DNA of 64,000 bases from an uncultured Bacteroides sp. (GCA_949296575.1 CASFPE010000029.1:202231-266230), one strand, 5' to 3'. Positions 1-9,977 are shown, counted from the stretch's first letter. A program made the numbers and translations. The notes: generated from the sequence alone by a model not told the origin.

Positions 1-1181
1 AGGAAGATTTCCTGAAAGACAATGATGTGGTGAAGTACTTGAAATTGCGGACGTCGTATGGCTTGACAGGAAATGACCAAATCAACGGGGACACTCGTTT
101 TATGTATGATCAGGAATATGGTGAGAAGGAGGGTTACAATATTGGCGTTGCTAATGGTTATATACCTGGCTATCGCCAGCTTCGCTTGGCCAATCCGGAC
201 ATCTCATGGGAGAAGGAACAGAAATTTAACATTGGAATAGAAGCTGATTTATGGGGCAAATTAGGGCTTTCTGTGGATTACTTCCATAATCGTCGTGCAG
301 GTATTTTGTGCTTGCCAAACCGTTCGATTCCTTCTTATATCGGTGCAGAACTGCCTTATCAGAATATTGGAAAGACGAAAAACCAAGGAGTCGAGGCCAG
401 TGTGATGTGGAATGACCGTGTTGGACGTGATTTCAATTATTATGTGAAAGCAGATGTTTGGGCTTCCAAAAACAAAATATTGTATATGTCTGAGGAAATC
501 AAGGCAGAAAACAACACGCATTTGTACAAGACCGGCCATCATATAGACCAAGCTTATTATCTTGAAGCTTTAGGCTATTATACGCAGGCAGAGATTGACG
601 ATCCTAATGTAGCGAAACCGACATGGAAAGAAGTGGTTCCGGGTGACTTGAAATACAAAGACTGGAATGGGGACGGAGTCATTGACAATAACGACAGTTA
701 TCCTTTCGGTTATACAGAAATACCGGAAATCACGTTAGGGCTGAACTTGGGCTTCACTTACAAGAACTTTGATTTCTCTGCTTTCTTCCATGGCGTTTTG
801 AACAGAACGGTTTATTTGGACGCTAATTATTATAAAGCATTCCAAAACAATGGCTCTGTTTCTGAATTTGCTTTGGGAAGATGGACTTCAGAGGATACGG
901 CAGATAAAGCTACTTACCCCCGTTTGTCATTGACGAATGAACAGAACAACTATCGGTCGTCCACATTTTGGACACGAAATGGTAATTTCTTAAAACTTAG
1001 GGATGTAGAAGTGGGTTATACATTTAAAGATATAATACCTTCTACTCATGCGGATTTGAGAGTGTTTGCAAACGGAACCAATCTTTTTGCAATCGATGAT
1101 GTGGAAGGCTATGATTCAGAACGCATAGGAGGTTATCCTGCCGTGAGAACCGTTAGCTTGGGAGTAAATGTTCAGTTTTAA
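1..1181 (+). CDS. SusC/RagA-type TonB-dependent outer-membrane receptor, C-terminal part
   Basis: The reading frame is open from base 3, so the gene starts before the window and only about the last 393 residues are seen. They are the C-terminal half of a TonB-dependent beta-barrel: many alternating aromatic strands (for example NYYVKADVWASKNKILYMS), a TRNGNFLKLRDVEVGYTF block near the end, and a final phenylalanine (SLGVNVQF) as expected for the last barrel strand. A SusD gene follows after 20 bases, which identifies this as the SusC partner. SusC-family proteins import oligosaccharides across the outer membrane using TonB energy. The plug and carboxypeptidase-like domains lie outside the window, so the substrate cannot be read from this part. 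The GH106-type enzyme downstream suggests a rhamnose-containing glycan (inference). Confidence 0.95.
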   Translation, partial: EDFLKDNDVVKYLKLRTSYGLTGNDQINGDTRFMYDQEYGEKEGYNIGVANGYIPGYRQLRLANPDISWEKEQKFNIGIEADLWGKLGLSVDYFHNRRAGILCLPNRSIPSYIGAELPYQNIGKTKNQGVEASVMWNDRVGRDFNYYVKADVWASKNKILYMSEEIKAENNTHLYKTGHHIDQAYYLEALGYYTQAEIDDPNVAKPTWKEVVPGDLKYKDWNGDGVIDNNDSYPFGYTEIPEITLGLNLGFTYKNFDFSAFFHGVLNRTVYLDANYYKAFQNNGSVSEFALGRWTSEDTADKATYPRLSLTNEQNNYRSSTFWTRNGNFLKLRDVEVGYTFKDIIPSTHADLRVFANGTNLFAIDDVEGYDSERIGGYPAVRTVSLGVNVQF

Positions 1182-1201
1182 TTGATATAATAGATAGTAA
1201 G

Positions 1202-2956
1202 ATGAAAAAGACAATGAAACATATATATGGCATAAGCTGTGTTTTGGTTGCCTCTTTGATTTGCTCATGCTCTGATTTAGATAGAGAAACCCCAACTACA
1301 ATGGATGAAGAAGCTATTGCGACTGAGTATGGTAATTTGCAGGGGCAGGTAATCAACCTTTATACGGGAATGCGTGACGGGCATTTTCTGATAGACAATG
1401 CCATGATGGCCTCGTTGAGCGATGAGGCGGAATATACGTTGCAAGGAAATGCAGAAGTGTTTAATTCAGGTTCGTGGAACCAGTATGTGAACCCAGATGA
1501 CGTATGGTCACATTACTTTACCTATATCCGAAGAGTGAATACCTATTTGGAATCGACGGAACGGTATGAAGTGAATCTGGATGCCTACAAGCTGGATCCG
1601 AGCGAGAATACCCAGCAGATTTATAAGACACGTTTGGAAGATGTGGCGAATTGGAAGAAGGAAGCCCGCTTCCTGAGAGCTTATTTCTATTTTGAGTTGG
1701 TGAAGAGGTATGGCGGCGTTCCTATTTTGACAGAGTCGTTGCCTTTAGATGCGGATTTCTCAAACATTCAAAGGAACACGTTGCAGGAATGTGTAGATTT
1801 CATTGTAGATGAATGTACGGCTTTGGGGGGTGAAGGTGAAAACGGAGAAGAAGACGCTTTGCCGGTCATCTATAACAATGACAACTTGGGACGTGTGACC
1901 AGAGGAGCCGCTTTAGCTTTGAAAAGCCGTTTGTTGCTGTATGCGGCAAGTGACTTGTGGAATACATCTTCTTGGGCAGAAGGATATGCACATCCAGAGT
2001 TGATTGCTTTGGATCCGAAAGATCGCCAAGAAAGATGGGCAGAAGCAGCAAAGGCAGCTAAGGCTGTCATTGATTTGGAAAGTGAAGCAGGATATGGCTT
2101 AATGGATCGTTATACGGATTTAGGCAAGACATTCCAGAGCCCGGAATTGATATTGGTGCGCCGTATTAATGGTAATACGAATACGTTTGAGCGGAATAAT
2201 TTCCCTTCCGGGTATCCGAATGGCGGAGGAGGCATTACACCTTCTCAGAATTTGGTAGATGCATACGAGATGACAGACGGGAGCAAGTTTGACTGGAACA
2301 ATCCAGCACATGCTGCTGACCCGTATGCAAACCGCGACCCTCGTTTAGCCATGACAATTTATATGAATGGGAACACTTTCAAGGATGTAGTACTTGAAAC
2401 CTTTGAAGGGGGAGTCAACAAGAATGTCAAGAACGGGACGTTGACAGGGTATTATTTGAGGAAGTTTGTAGATACGAATATTAATTTGGTTAGCGGTACC
2501 ACAAGTAACCATCCTTGGCCGATATTCCGTATCTCTGAAATTTATTTGAATTATGCGGAAGCCCTGAACGAAGCCGAACCGGGCAATCCAGATATCTTGG
2601 TTTATGCCAACAAGACGAGGGAACGTGCGGATGTCAATATGCCCCCTATTGGTAATGGGAGCCAAGAGGAACTTCGTGAAAGAATCCGTAATGAGCGGCG
2701 TGTGGAATTGGCATTTGAGGATCATCGCTTGTGGGATACACGGAGATGGATGACGGCCACGAATGTTCTTAATTCACCATTGGAAGGGGTGAAAATTGTG
2801 AAGAATGATACAGATGGCACTTTCACATACGAAAAGGTTATTGTGGAGAATCGCGTGTTCACGCCTAAGATGTATTTCTATCCTATTCCAGGTTCTGTAA
2901 TACTGAATGAACAAGTTATAGCAGCAGGCTGGCCGCAGAACCCGATTTGGGAGTAA
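1202..2956 (+). CDS. SusD/RagB-family glycan-binding surface lipoprotein
   Basis: 584 residues. The N-terminus is a lipoprotein signal (hydrophobic stretch ending LICSC, acylated Cys probably residue 23). The body has SusD hallmarks: the N-terminal TPR-like helices with WKKEARFLRAYFYFELVKRYGGVP, the central block RRIN, and the C-terminal segment RISEIYLNYAEALNEAE followed by RIRNERRVELAFEDHRLWDTRRW. Known role of the family: it caps the SusC barrel and delivers bound oligosaccharide to it. It sits 20 bases after SusC and 26 bases before the next gene, so all are probably one transcript. Length is normal for the family. Confidence 0.97.
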   Translation: MKKTMKHIYGISCVLVASLICSCSDLDRETPTTMDEEAIATEYGNLQGQVINLYTGMRDGHFLIDNAMMASLSDEAEYTLQGNAEVFNSGSWNQYVNPDDVWSHYFTYIRRVNTYLESTERYEVNLDAYKLDPSENTQQIYKTRLEDVANWKKEARFLRAYFYFELVKRYGGVPILTESLPLDADFSNIQRNTLQECVDFIVDECTALGGEGENGEEDALPVIYNNDNLGRVTRGAALALKSRLLLYAASDLWNTSSWAEGYAHPELIALDPKDRQERWAEAAKAAKAVIDLESEAGYGLMDRYTDLGKTFQSPELILVRRINGNTNTFERNNFPSGYPNGGGGITPSQNLVDAYEMTDGSKFDWNNPAHAADPYANRDPRLAMTIYMNGNTFKDVVLETFEGGVNKNVKNGTLTGYYLRKFVDTNINLVSGTTSNHPWPIFRISEIYLNYAEALNEAEPGNPDILVYANKTRERADVNMPPIGNGSQEELRERIRNERRVELAFEDHRLWDTRRWMTATNVLNSPLEGVKIVKNDTDGTFTYEKVIVENRVFTPKMYFYPIPGSVILNEQVIAAGWPQNPIWE

Positions 2957-2982
2957 TCGTTTAACAAACAAACAATAAAGGT

Positions 2983-4317
2983 ATGAAAAGATCAATATAT
3001 AAAATCTTGTTTTTTTCGGCAATAGCCGCAATGTTTTCTGCGTGCGAATACCGTGAGGTTTATGATGCAGGTTCGCAATACCCCAACGATAAAGTATATA
3101 TTGCAGGTGTATATGAGAGCGTGATTTATGAGGTCAACGAACTGATTGAATCGGAAGATGCGCCGTTCCGTTATAAGATTGATGCGGAAAACAATAAATT
3201 GCTTGTACCGATAGGAGTATATAGGAGTTCTGTATGGAGTGACAAGAACGTAGTGGTTGAATTGGGCGTTGATAATGACACGATACAAGGACTTATCGAA
3301 TCTGAAGCTTTGGTCGGTGAAGACGGAAGTATTCCTGAGATACTGCCGGAAGGCAAATATTCTTTTGAAAGTGAAATCCATATCAGCAAAGGCGAAGATC
3401 TTGGCATGACCAATTTGGCGATAGATGTTCCTTTCTTGTTGGAAAACTTGGACAAACGTTATGTGCTGGGCATGAAAATCGTGGATTCGAATGCGGACAT
3501 CAACGAAGATTTGAGCGTAATAGTTTTCGATATTACAGCTGGGTTGATAGAAGCGCAGCCTGATTTCACTTATCAGATAGATGAGGATGACCCGTTGAAG
3601 ATACTGATCACGAATACTTCGGTATTCTGCTTGGATTATGAGTGGGACTTTGGCGATGGTTCGCCGGTTGTGACAGAGCAAGACCCAAAGGAGCATGTGT
3701 TCCCCGCAGTGGGCATCTATGATGTGAAGTTGACTTCAAAAGGCACAAGGGGAAATTTTGTAACCATGACCAAGCAAATTCATATTTGGGAAAATATTAC
3801 GGATCAGTACATCAAGAACAGCGGCGCACCGTTTGTGAGGGCGCAATTAGTGTCCGGGCGTGTGGATTGTTTGAAAGACTGGAGTTGTACGGAGAATGTG
3901 AAGTCCACCTATAACAAGTCTAAAGATCTTTATGTTGGAGGTTGGCAGAACACCAACGGCGGCGTGATGGATTTCTATGCGAACGAAGCCACTGGCGGCG
4001 CATTGGCCAATGCCAAGATATACCAGTCCTTCGACTTGCCGGCTGGTGCCTTTAATGCTGGCTTCCTTCCGTCTCGTTTCAACGGGGAGTGCGACGGCTA
4101 TTTCGTAGTGGCAAAGGGGACTGAGTTGCCCGATGCTGAGGATATGGCGGCAGACCCGAATGTGCTTGCTTTCATGCAATGGGATGAAACGACGGAAATC
4201 GTGCAGCAAAGCATGGAATTTAGTTTGGAATCAGCCGGGAAGGTGACAATGGGATTTGTTGTCTCTGCCCCTGTAGACTCCCGTGTGCAAATCAGATCTG
4301 TTTCTTTAGCTAAATAA
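2983..4317 (+). CDS. DUF1735-type surface lipoprotein with PKD domain
   Basis: 444 residues with a clear lipobox (AAMFSAC, Cys21). Residues about 25-185 look like the DUF1735/BT_3987-like N-terminal domain found in surface glycan-binding proteins and some exported glycosidases. Residues about 190-275 are a PKD domain with the typical core YEWDFGDGSPVVTEQ...YDVKLTSKG. The last about 165 residues form a beta-rich region without catalytic motifs I recognise, probably carbohydrate-binding. It lies directly after SusCD, the usual position of an accessory surface glycan-binding protein. The role is inferred from position and architecture; no ligand can be assigned. Confidence 0.85.
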   Translation: MKRSIYKILFFSAIAAMFSACEYREVYDAGSQYPNDKVYIAGVYESVIYEVNELIESEDAPFRYKIDAENNKLLVPIGVYRSSVWSDKNVVVELGVDNDTIQGLIESEALVGEDGSIPEILPEGKYSFESEIHISKGEDLGMTNLAIDVPFLLENLDKRYVLGMKIVDSNADINEDLSVIVFDITAGLIEAQPDFTYQIDEDDPLKILITNTSVFCLDYEWDFGDGSPVVTEQDPKEHVFPAVGIYDVKLTSKGTRGNFVTMTKQIHIWENITDQYIKNSGAPFVRAQLVSGRVDCLKDWSCTENVKSTYNKSKDLYVGGWQNTNGGVMDFYANEATGGALANAKIYQSFDLPAGAFNAGFLPSRFNGECDGYFVVAKGTELPDAEDMAADPNVLAFMQWDETTEIVQQSMEFSLESAGKVTMGFVVSAPVDSRVQIRSVSLAK

Positions 4318-4332
4318 TAATTATATTATAGA

Positions 4333-7206
4333 ATGATGAAACCAAAGAGTTTGAGGACTTGCTTCCGTTCGTTTGTTTTGTTATTATGTTGCTTTAGTAT
4401 ATCAGTTCCTTCAATAGGTATAGAGGGGCATGGAGAATTGGAATGGCCCGAAGTTACGATGGAGGCAAGGCCTTGGACTCGTTGGTGGATTCAAGGAAGT
4501 GCTGTCACCAAGGAGGACATCACTGCCGTTTTGGAGGCATACCAGAAGGCTGGTTTAGGAGGGGTTGAAATAACGCCTATTTATGGAGTAAGGGGTATAG
4601 AAGACCAGTTCATCGAATATTTGTCTCCTCATTGGGTGGAGATGTTGGAATATACTTTGAAAGAAGCCCAACGTCTCGGTATGGGAGTTGACTTGGCTAA
4701 TGCTTCTGGGTGGCCGTTTGGCGGGCCATGGGTGGATGATGATACTGCTTGCAAGTCCCTTCGAACGAAGACGTACCGTTTGAAAGGAGGGGAAAGCTTT
4801 TCTGAAAAGATAGAGTACATCCAAAAACCGATGGTTTACACGCAAAGCGGGCTGAAAGTGGATATGAAAGACGTGAAATACCCGGTTACAGCGAATGAAG
4901 ACTTGCAAGAGACTGATTTTGCGCAAATCTGGTACGAGCGGAGTCTGCCATTAGTGGTAGTGACGGCAAACCGCTATTCTTCGTCGGGAAAGGAAATTGT
5001 GGAAGTCATTGATTTGACGGATAAGGTAGAGGACGGAATCTTGCATTGGACGGCTCCGGAAGGCGACTGGCTCGTGTGCGCCTTTTTTCAAGGCTGGCAT
5101 GGGAAGATGGTAGAACGTGCCGCTCCTGGAGCTGAAGGCAATGTCATCGACCATTTCTCGGAGGAGGCCACAAAGAAATACCTGGATCGGTTCAGCGAAG
5201 CATTCAAGGGATACGACACCAGCTATTTGCGGTATTACTTCAATGATTCATATGAGGTGGACGATGCAGCGGGGAGTGCCGACTGGACACCGGAGATGTT
5301 CCGTGAGTTCCGCAGAATATGCGGCTACGACTTGAAAGAATATCTGCCTGCCCTGTTGGGGATGGCGGACGAGGAAACGAACCGCAGGGTGCTGCACGAT
5401 TACCGCGCAGTCGTCTCCGAACTGATGCTGGAGTGTTTCACGAAGCCGTGGCAGCAATGGGCGGCGCGCCAAGGGAAAGGCATCCGCAACCAGGCGCACG
5501 GTTCTCCCGCCAATGCTTTGGACTTGTATGCGGCCAGCGACGTGCCGGAAATGGAGGGAAGCACCATTTCCGACATCAAGGCCGCTTCATCGGCTGCACA
5601 CCTCACGGGGAAGCGGTTGACTTCCGCCGAGTCCTGCACGTTGCTGAACGAGCATTTCCAGTCCAAGCTGTCGGATGTCAAGGCTGCCAATGACAGGTTT
5701 TTATTGGGTGGAGTCAACCATATCTTTTATCATGGGACGGATTATTCGCCTATGGATGCACCGTGGCCCGGAAGGTTGTTTTATGCAGCTGTCCATTTCA
5801 CGCCGGCCAACAGTTTCTGGGATGATTTCGGTGCGTTGAACCGCTATGTGGCCCGTGCGCAAAGCTTCTTGCAGGCCGGCAAGCCCTCCAACGATGTCTT
5901 GCTGTATTACGGCATCTCCGACCTGTGGTCTGCCCCTGCTGAGAAGATGTTCCATTATTTCCACAGCTTCGATACCGCTTCGATGGGCAAGTGCGGGCGT
6001 TTCCTGCTTTCCAACGGCTATTCATGGGATGCTGCATCCGACAAGCTGTTGCAGGAGGTGACGTTCAAGGACGGACGGCTGCTTGCCGGCGGGAATGCTT
6101 ACAAAGTGATTATCGTGCCGGAATTGGAATACATGCCGGTGGCGACATTCGCGAAACTGTTGGGTTTGGCCAAAGCGGGTGCCACCGTGTTGTTCTATGG
6201 CGGGCTTCCGTCTGACGTGCCGGGCTTGGCTCATTTGGACAGGGACAGGAAGCGGATGGAACATCTGAAGAAAGGGCTTTCTTTTGTGGAGGAAGGCGAT
6301 GTCCGTGCCTGCCGGTATGGAAAAGGGCGGATTGTCATCATGGCAACCTTGCAGGAAGGACTGGAGCAGACAGATGTCAGGCCGGAAAGCATGTATGCCC
6401 AAGGTTTGCAATGCATCCGGCGGCTGAAGGAGGATGGCAATTACTATTATTTCATATTGAACCCGTCTAAGAAGGTTTTTTCTGGCTGGGTGTCCTTGAA
6501 TGCCGGTTTCCGTGCTTGTGCCTTGTTCAACCCCATGACAGGGGACAGCGGTTATGCGGAAACAAGGGAAACGGGCGGAAGGCCGGAACTCTGGTTGGAA
6601 CTGAAGCCGAATGAATCAATGATTGTGGAGACTTTCCAGAACGATAGTGGGGGCAAGCGTTATCCTTATTATCAAGTCATGGGAGAGGGCTTGGAACTGG
6701 CGGATTGGAAAGTGTCTTTCGTGAAAGGCGGCCCCTCATTGCCTGCCGCGAAGCAAGTGCGCCATCTGGGGTCATGGACGGAATACGGGGATGAATATGC
6801 CCGTTTCTCCGGCACGGCGGAATATGAAATCCAGCTTCCTGTCCTTTCCGAAGGTGCAGATGCCTGGAGGCTTCATTTCGATGAGGTGCATGAAAGCGCG
6901 GCGGTGTATTTGAATGATGTTTATTTGGGGACGCTTTTAGAGGCTCCTTATGAATTGGACATTCCGGCAGATTTGTTGAAAGGGAATGATGTATTGAAAG
7001 TAAGGGTCTCCAACCTGATGGCAAATCGCATTGCTTATATGGACAAGCAAGGAATGAAGTGGAGAATCTTCTATAATGCCAATGTGGAATCCAAAGGGCG
7101 TGCCAATATCGGGAAAGACGGCAAGTTCAGTGCGGAAAAGTGGGAACCGATGCCTTCAGGGCTTTCCGGCAAAGCCACATTGCAGCCTTTGTCTTTTAGA
7201 AAGTAA
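4333..7206 (+). CDS. GH106-type alpha-L-rhamnosidase
   Basis: 957 residues with an N-terminal signal sequence (hydrophobic residues about 14-28). The catalytic part matches the GH106 rhamnosidase family by characteristic blocks: RPWTRWWIQGSAVTKEDI then GLGGVEITPIYGVRG (residues about 38-75), NASGWPFGGPWV (from residue 123), GYDLKEYLPALLG, KPWQQWAARQGKGIRNQAHG with SPANALDLYA, and RLTSAESCTLLNEHFQ. The last about 180 residues are a beta-sandwich carrying VYLNDVYLGTLLEAPYELDI. GH106 enzymes remove L-rhamnose by inversion, for example from rhamnogalacturonans or arabinogalactan side chains; which one cannot be told here. Two ATG codons lie in tandem at 4333 and 4336; either is possible. It is 15 bases after the DUF1735 lipoprotein and in the same unit. 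Confidence 0.88.
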   Translation: MMKPKSLRTCFRSFVLLLCCFSISVPSIGIEGHGELEWPEVTMEARPWTRWWIQGSAVTKEDITAVLEAYQKAGLGGVEITPIYGVRGIEDQFIEYLSPHWVEMLEYTLKEAQRLGMGVDLANASGWPFGGPWVDDDTACKSLRTKTYRLKGGESFSEKIEYIQKPMVYTQSGLKVDMKDVKYPVTANEDLQETDFAQIWYERSLPLVVVTANRYSSSGKEIVEVIDLTDKVEDGILHWTAPEGDWLVCAFFQGWHGKMVERAAPGAEGNVIDHFSEEATKKYLDRFSEAFKGYDTSYLRYYFNDSYEVDDAAGSADWTPEMFREFRRICGYDLKEYLPALLGMADEETNRRVLHDYRAVVSELMLECFTKPWQQWAARQGKGIRNQAHGSPANALDLYAASDVPEMEGSTISDIKAASSAAHLTGKRLTSAESCTLLNEHFQSKLSDVKAANDRFLLGGVNHIFYHGTDYSPMDAPWPGRLFYAAVHFTPANSFWDDFGALNRYVARAQSFLQAGKPSNDVLLYYGISDLWSAPAEKMFHYFHSFDTASMGKCGRFLLSNGYSWDAASDKLLQEVTFKDGRLLAGGNAYKVIIVPELEYMPVATFAKLLGLAKAGATVLFYGGLPSDVPGLAHLDRDRKRMEHLKKGLSFVEEGDVRACRYGKGRIVIMATLQEGLEQTDVRPESMYAQGLQCIRRLKEDGNYYYFILNPSKKVFSGWVSLNAGFRACALFNPMTGDSGYAETRETGGRPELWLELKPNESMIVETFQNDSGGKRYPYYQVMGEGLELADWKVSFVKGGPSLPAAKQVRHLGSWTEYGDEYARFSGTAEYEIQLPVLSEGADAWRLHFDEVHESAAVYLNDVYLGTLLEAPYELDIPADLLKGNDVLKVRVSNLMANRIAYMDKQGMKWRIFYNANVESKGRANIGKDGKFSAEKWEPMPSGLSGKATLQPLSFRK

Positions 7207-7215
7207 AACAGTAAT

Positions 7216-8397
7216 ATGATGACGCAAAGGCTATTGTTGTGCATAGGGTCGTTGTGCTGCGCAATGTTGTTCATGCAATGCTCCGGCGGGGAGAAGGAGG
7301 ATGTGACGGAAAAGAACATCCTCTCCCGGTCGCAGCAGGCAGTCGTTTATGCAGACAGTTTCTGTGTGAAGGACTATTACGGGAACCTTTATGAGGATGC
7401 CGACAGGAAGCATGCATTTAAAGGAAAGACGCGGGCGGATTTTGAGAAGTGGCAGGATGAGTTCAGGAATGTGCTGAAAATGCGTTTGGGCATCTCCCGT
7501 TTAGAGCGCAGTTTGGCTTCTTATGAGGTGAAAGCGGAGCGGGTGAGTGCCGAAGACGTAGGCTATGCCGTGCGGGAGCAGTGGAGAATATGGACTGAAC
7601 CTGGCGTGCCTTTGCCTGTCGTGCTTTTGCTGCCCAAAAGCAAGGATGGCAAATTGCCTTTGATGATTACCCCGCATGGGCATGACCGCCATCCCGGATT
7701 GTATGCGGGCATTTATTGGTCGGAGAAAGAACGCATCGAAACAGAGGAGAACGAGAAAGACGTGGCCGTGCAGGCCGTCAAGAACGGTTTCATTGCCATT
7801 GCTCCCACAGCGAGAGGTTTTGGCGACACCCGCACTCCGGAGGACAAGGCGAAGGATTTGCCTTATTCTTGCCGCACGTTGGCCGTGCAGGGTTTGTTGG
7901 CAGGGAGGACATTGATAGGCGACAGGGTGTGGGACATCTCCAAGCTGATAGATTGGGCTTTGAAAGAATTGCCTGTGGATTCGTCCAAGATTGTGGTTTC
8001 CGGGAATTCCGGCGGAGGGACTGCCGCCCTCTTTGCTGGGGCATGCGACACCCGCATTGCCATTTCTGTGCCGTCGTCTTATTTTTGCACGTTTGCGGGG
8101 AGCATCGGGGTGATGTACCATTGCGAATGCAATTATGTGCCGGGAATATTGGAGGAAGGAGAGATGGCAGACATTGCCGGGTTGACGGCGCCCCGTTTCT
8201 TTTGTGCTTTGAATGGGCGGTACGACCCGATGTTCCCGTTTGAGGAGGCGCAAAAGGCTTTCGGGCATCTCAAGGAAATATATGCGGCGGCGGGTGTTCC
8301 AAACCATTGTGAACTGTACATGGGCAATGGCGGACATCGTTATTACAAGGAGGGGGCTTGGCGTTTCATCAACAAGCATCTGGAGGGAGCAGACTGA
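7216..8397 (+). CDS. Alpha/beta-hydrolase lipoprotein, acetyl xylan esterase-like
   Basis: 393 residues with a lipoprotein signal (hydrophobic run ending FMQCSGG, Cys22). The alpha/beta-hydrolase fold is shown by the oxyanion-side motif ITPHGHDRHPG, the nucleophile elbow GNSGGG (Ser265), the acid-loop region FFCALNGRYDPMFP and the catalytic histidine in NGGHRYYKEG (His374). These motifs place it near the AXE1/abhydrolase_7 esterases. It follows the GH106 gene by 9 bases, so it is probably co-transcribed and likely removes acyl groups that block the rhamnosidase or its neighbours (inference). The start is the tandem ATG at 7216/7219. Confidence 0.82.
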   Translation: MMTQRLLLCIGSLCCAMLFMQCSGGEKEDVTEKNILSRSQQAVVYADSFCVKDYYGNLYEDADRKHAFKGKTRADFEKWQDEFRNVLKMRLGISRLERSLASYEVKAERVSAEDVGYAVREQWRIWTEPGVPLPVVLLLPKSKDGKLPLMITPHGHDRHPGLYAGIYWSEKERIETEENEKDVAVQAVKNGFIAIAPTARGFGDTRTPEDKAKDLPYSCRTLAVQGLLAGRTLIGDRVWDISKLIDWALKELPVDSSKIVVSGNSGGGTAALFAGACDTRIAISVPSSYFCTFAGSIGVMYHCECNYVPGILEEGEMADIAGLTAPRFFCALNGRYDPMFPFEEAQKAFGHLKEIYAAAGVPNHCELYMGNGGHRYYKEGAWRFINKHLEGAD

Positions 8398-8468
8398 CGC
8401 TGCGGGTTTGAACGCTGTTTGAATCTCGTTTGAAATTCCTTTTCTATATCTATTATATCTGAACGCTG

Positions 8469-8494
8469 GGGGAGAGTGGTTTGCCATTCTCCCC
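8469..8494 (+). terminator. Hairpin after the polysaccharide utilisation operon
   Basis: An 11-base stem (8469-8479 with 8484-8494, one G-T wobble) and TTTG loop lies 72 bases after the esterase stop. No T-tract follows on this strand, so it may be a weak terminator or an mRNA 3' end stabiliser. Confidence 0.35.
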
Positions 8495-8576
8495 TTATGC
8501 ATGTTCTTGCCTTGGATTTCAGGGTGGAAAACATGTTTTGTGCGGTTTCTTTGGCACTTTATTGTTTGTTAAGTCC

Positions 8577-8584
8577 TATATTTG
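8577..8584 (+). promoter_or_regulatory. Predicted -7 box for the exported hydrolase gene
   Basis: TATATTTG matches the Bacteroidetes -7 consensus TAnnTTTG and lies 28 bases before the start codon at 8613. A TTG at 8551-8553 could be the -33 element, but the spacer of 23 is slightly long. Confidence 0.45.
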
Positions 8585-8612
8585 CGCTGTCAATTATATA
8601 ATGTTTTGAACC

Positions 8613-9971
8613 ATGAAGAAGACAAAATTGCCGGCATTGCTGTTGGGAGCATCCCTTTCCTTGCTCTCCGTGGCGGTGCAGGCGCAGGAAGCGGCGGAGG
8701 AAGGCAAGGTGCAACTGTTCGTGAGCAGCATTGAGGAAGGTATGCCGTTGGATCGTAGTACAAGTTCTCCGAAATTGGAAGTGAGCGATTTGCAGGAAGC
8801 AAGGCGAGGAGTGTGGGCTGCTTGGAAGCAGGCGAATGCCAAGGTGAAGGAACCGAAGTTGCCCGCCGTTGCGGCATTGGATACCGGGTTGACGGGGAAA
8901 ATCGTGCTGCCTGCCGCCTTGGAACCGTCGGCTGTGATGGATTATTATTGGGGCAGGAAGGGGGAGGACACCCTTCCTGGCGGCCTGCCGGTGTTTGTTT
9001 ACCTGCACGGCTCTGGGCCGAGGGACGCTGAGTGGTCCACAGGTTTCAAATTGGCCAACCGTTTCGAGGATGCCCCGTCGCTGTATTTCATCCCCCGCAT
9101 CCCGAACGAAGGTTCGTATTACCGTTGGTGGCAACGGGGCAAACAGTGGGCATGGGAATGGCTGCTGCGCCAGCTGATGCTTCTTGACGAGGTGGATGCG
9201 CGGCGGATTTACGTGTTCGGCATCTCCGAGGGCGGTTACGGCAGCCAGCGCCTGGCTTCGTTTTACGCCGACTACTGGGCGGCGGCAGGCCCGATGGCGG
9301 GCGGCGAGCCGCTGAAGAACGCCCCGGCGGAGAATTGCGGCTGCATCGGGTTCAGCCTCTTGACGGGAGCGGACGACGGCGGCTTTTACCGCAACCTGCT
9401 GACCGGGTGGACGGCGGAGGCGTTCGACAGCTTGGCAAATGCCTGCCCCGGCATGTACCCGCACAGGGTGGAACTGATTCCGGGGCGCGGGCATGCCATC
9501 GACTACCGCCCCACGACCCCTTGGCTGAAGTCTTTTGTGCGCAATCCTTCTCCGGCTGAATACGTGTGGGAGGACTTCGAGATGGACGGGCGGCACCGGC
9601 GGGGTTTTTACAACCTGTTGGTGGAAAAACGCCCGTGCGACTCCCTGCGGACGATGTACAAGGTGCGCATCCGGGACAACAAGGTGAACCTGGAGGTGTC
9701 TGATGTGCGTTACCGCACCGTGTTGACGGATTCGATATGGGGCATCGAGCTTCGGTTTGCCAAGATACTCACCCCGGCCACGGGCGGTGAACTGACGCTT
9801 TTCCTCGACGAGCATTTGGTGGACCTGCGCCGGAAGGTGACGGTGACGGTCAACGGCCGGAGGGTGTTCCGGGGGCGGGTGGCCTGCCGGGAGGCCGACA
9901 TGATGCGTAGCCTTTCCGCCTTCTACGACCGCGAGCGGATATACCCGGCTTCGGTGAGGGTGCAGTATTGA
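8613..9971 (+). CDS. Exported alpha/beta hydrolase (esterase-like)
   Basis: 452 residues with a signal peptide (MKKTKLPALLLGASLSLLSV, cleavage near AQA/QE). The hydrolase core has VFVYLHGSGPRDAEW, then the nucleophile elbow FGISEGGYG (Ser205), and a histidine in PGRGHAIDYRPTTPW. This resembles the esterase/PHB-depolymerase-like group of serine hydrolases. The C-terminal about 120 residues are beta-rich (KVTVTVNGRRVFRGRV). It is separated from the polysaccharide operon by 215 bases with its own predicted promoter, so it may be a neighbour rather than an operon member. Substrate unknown. Confidence 0.75.
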   Translation: MKKTKLPALLLGASLSLLSVAVQAQEAAEEGKVQLFVSSIEEGMPLDRSTSSPKLEVSDLQEARRGVWAAWKQANAKVKEPKLPAVAALDTGLTGKIVLPAALEPSAVMDYYWGRKGEDTLPGGLPVFVYLHGSGPRDAEWSTGFKLANRFEDAPSLYFIPRIPNEGSYYRWWQRGKQWAWEWLLRQLMLLDEVDARRIYVFGISEGGYGSQRLASFYADYWAAAGPMAGGEPLKNAPAENCGCIGFSLLTGADDGGFYRNLLTGWTAEAFDSLANACPGMYPHRVELIPGRGHAIDYRPTTPWLKSFVRNPSPAEYVWEDFEMDGRHRRGFYNLLVEKRPCDSLRTMYKVRIRDNKVNLEVSDVRYRTVLTDSIWGIELRFAKILTPATGGELTLFLDEHLVDLRRKVTVTVNGRRVFRGRVACREADMMRSLSAFYDRERIYPASVRVQY

Positions 9972-9977
9972 GCCTTT

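Noticed and set aside
8559..9815. Minus-strand open frame of 418 codons opposite the exported hydrolase
   Set aside because: Shadow of the plus-strand gene, which has a signal peptide and a GxSxG motif; the antisense product is low-complexity and Arg/His-rich.
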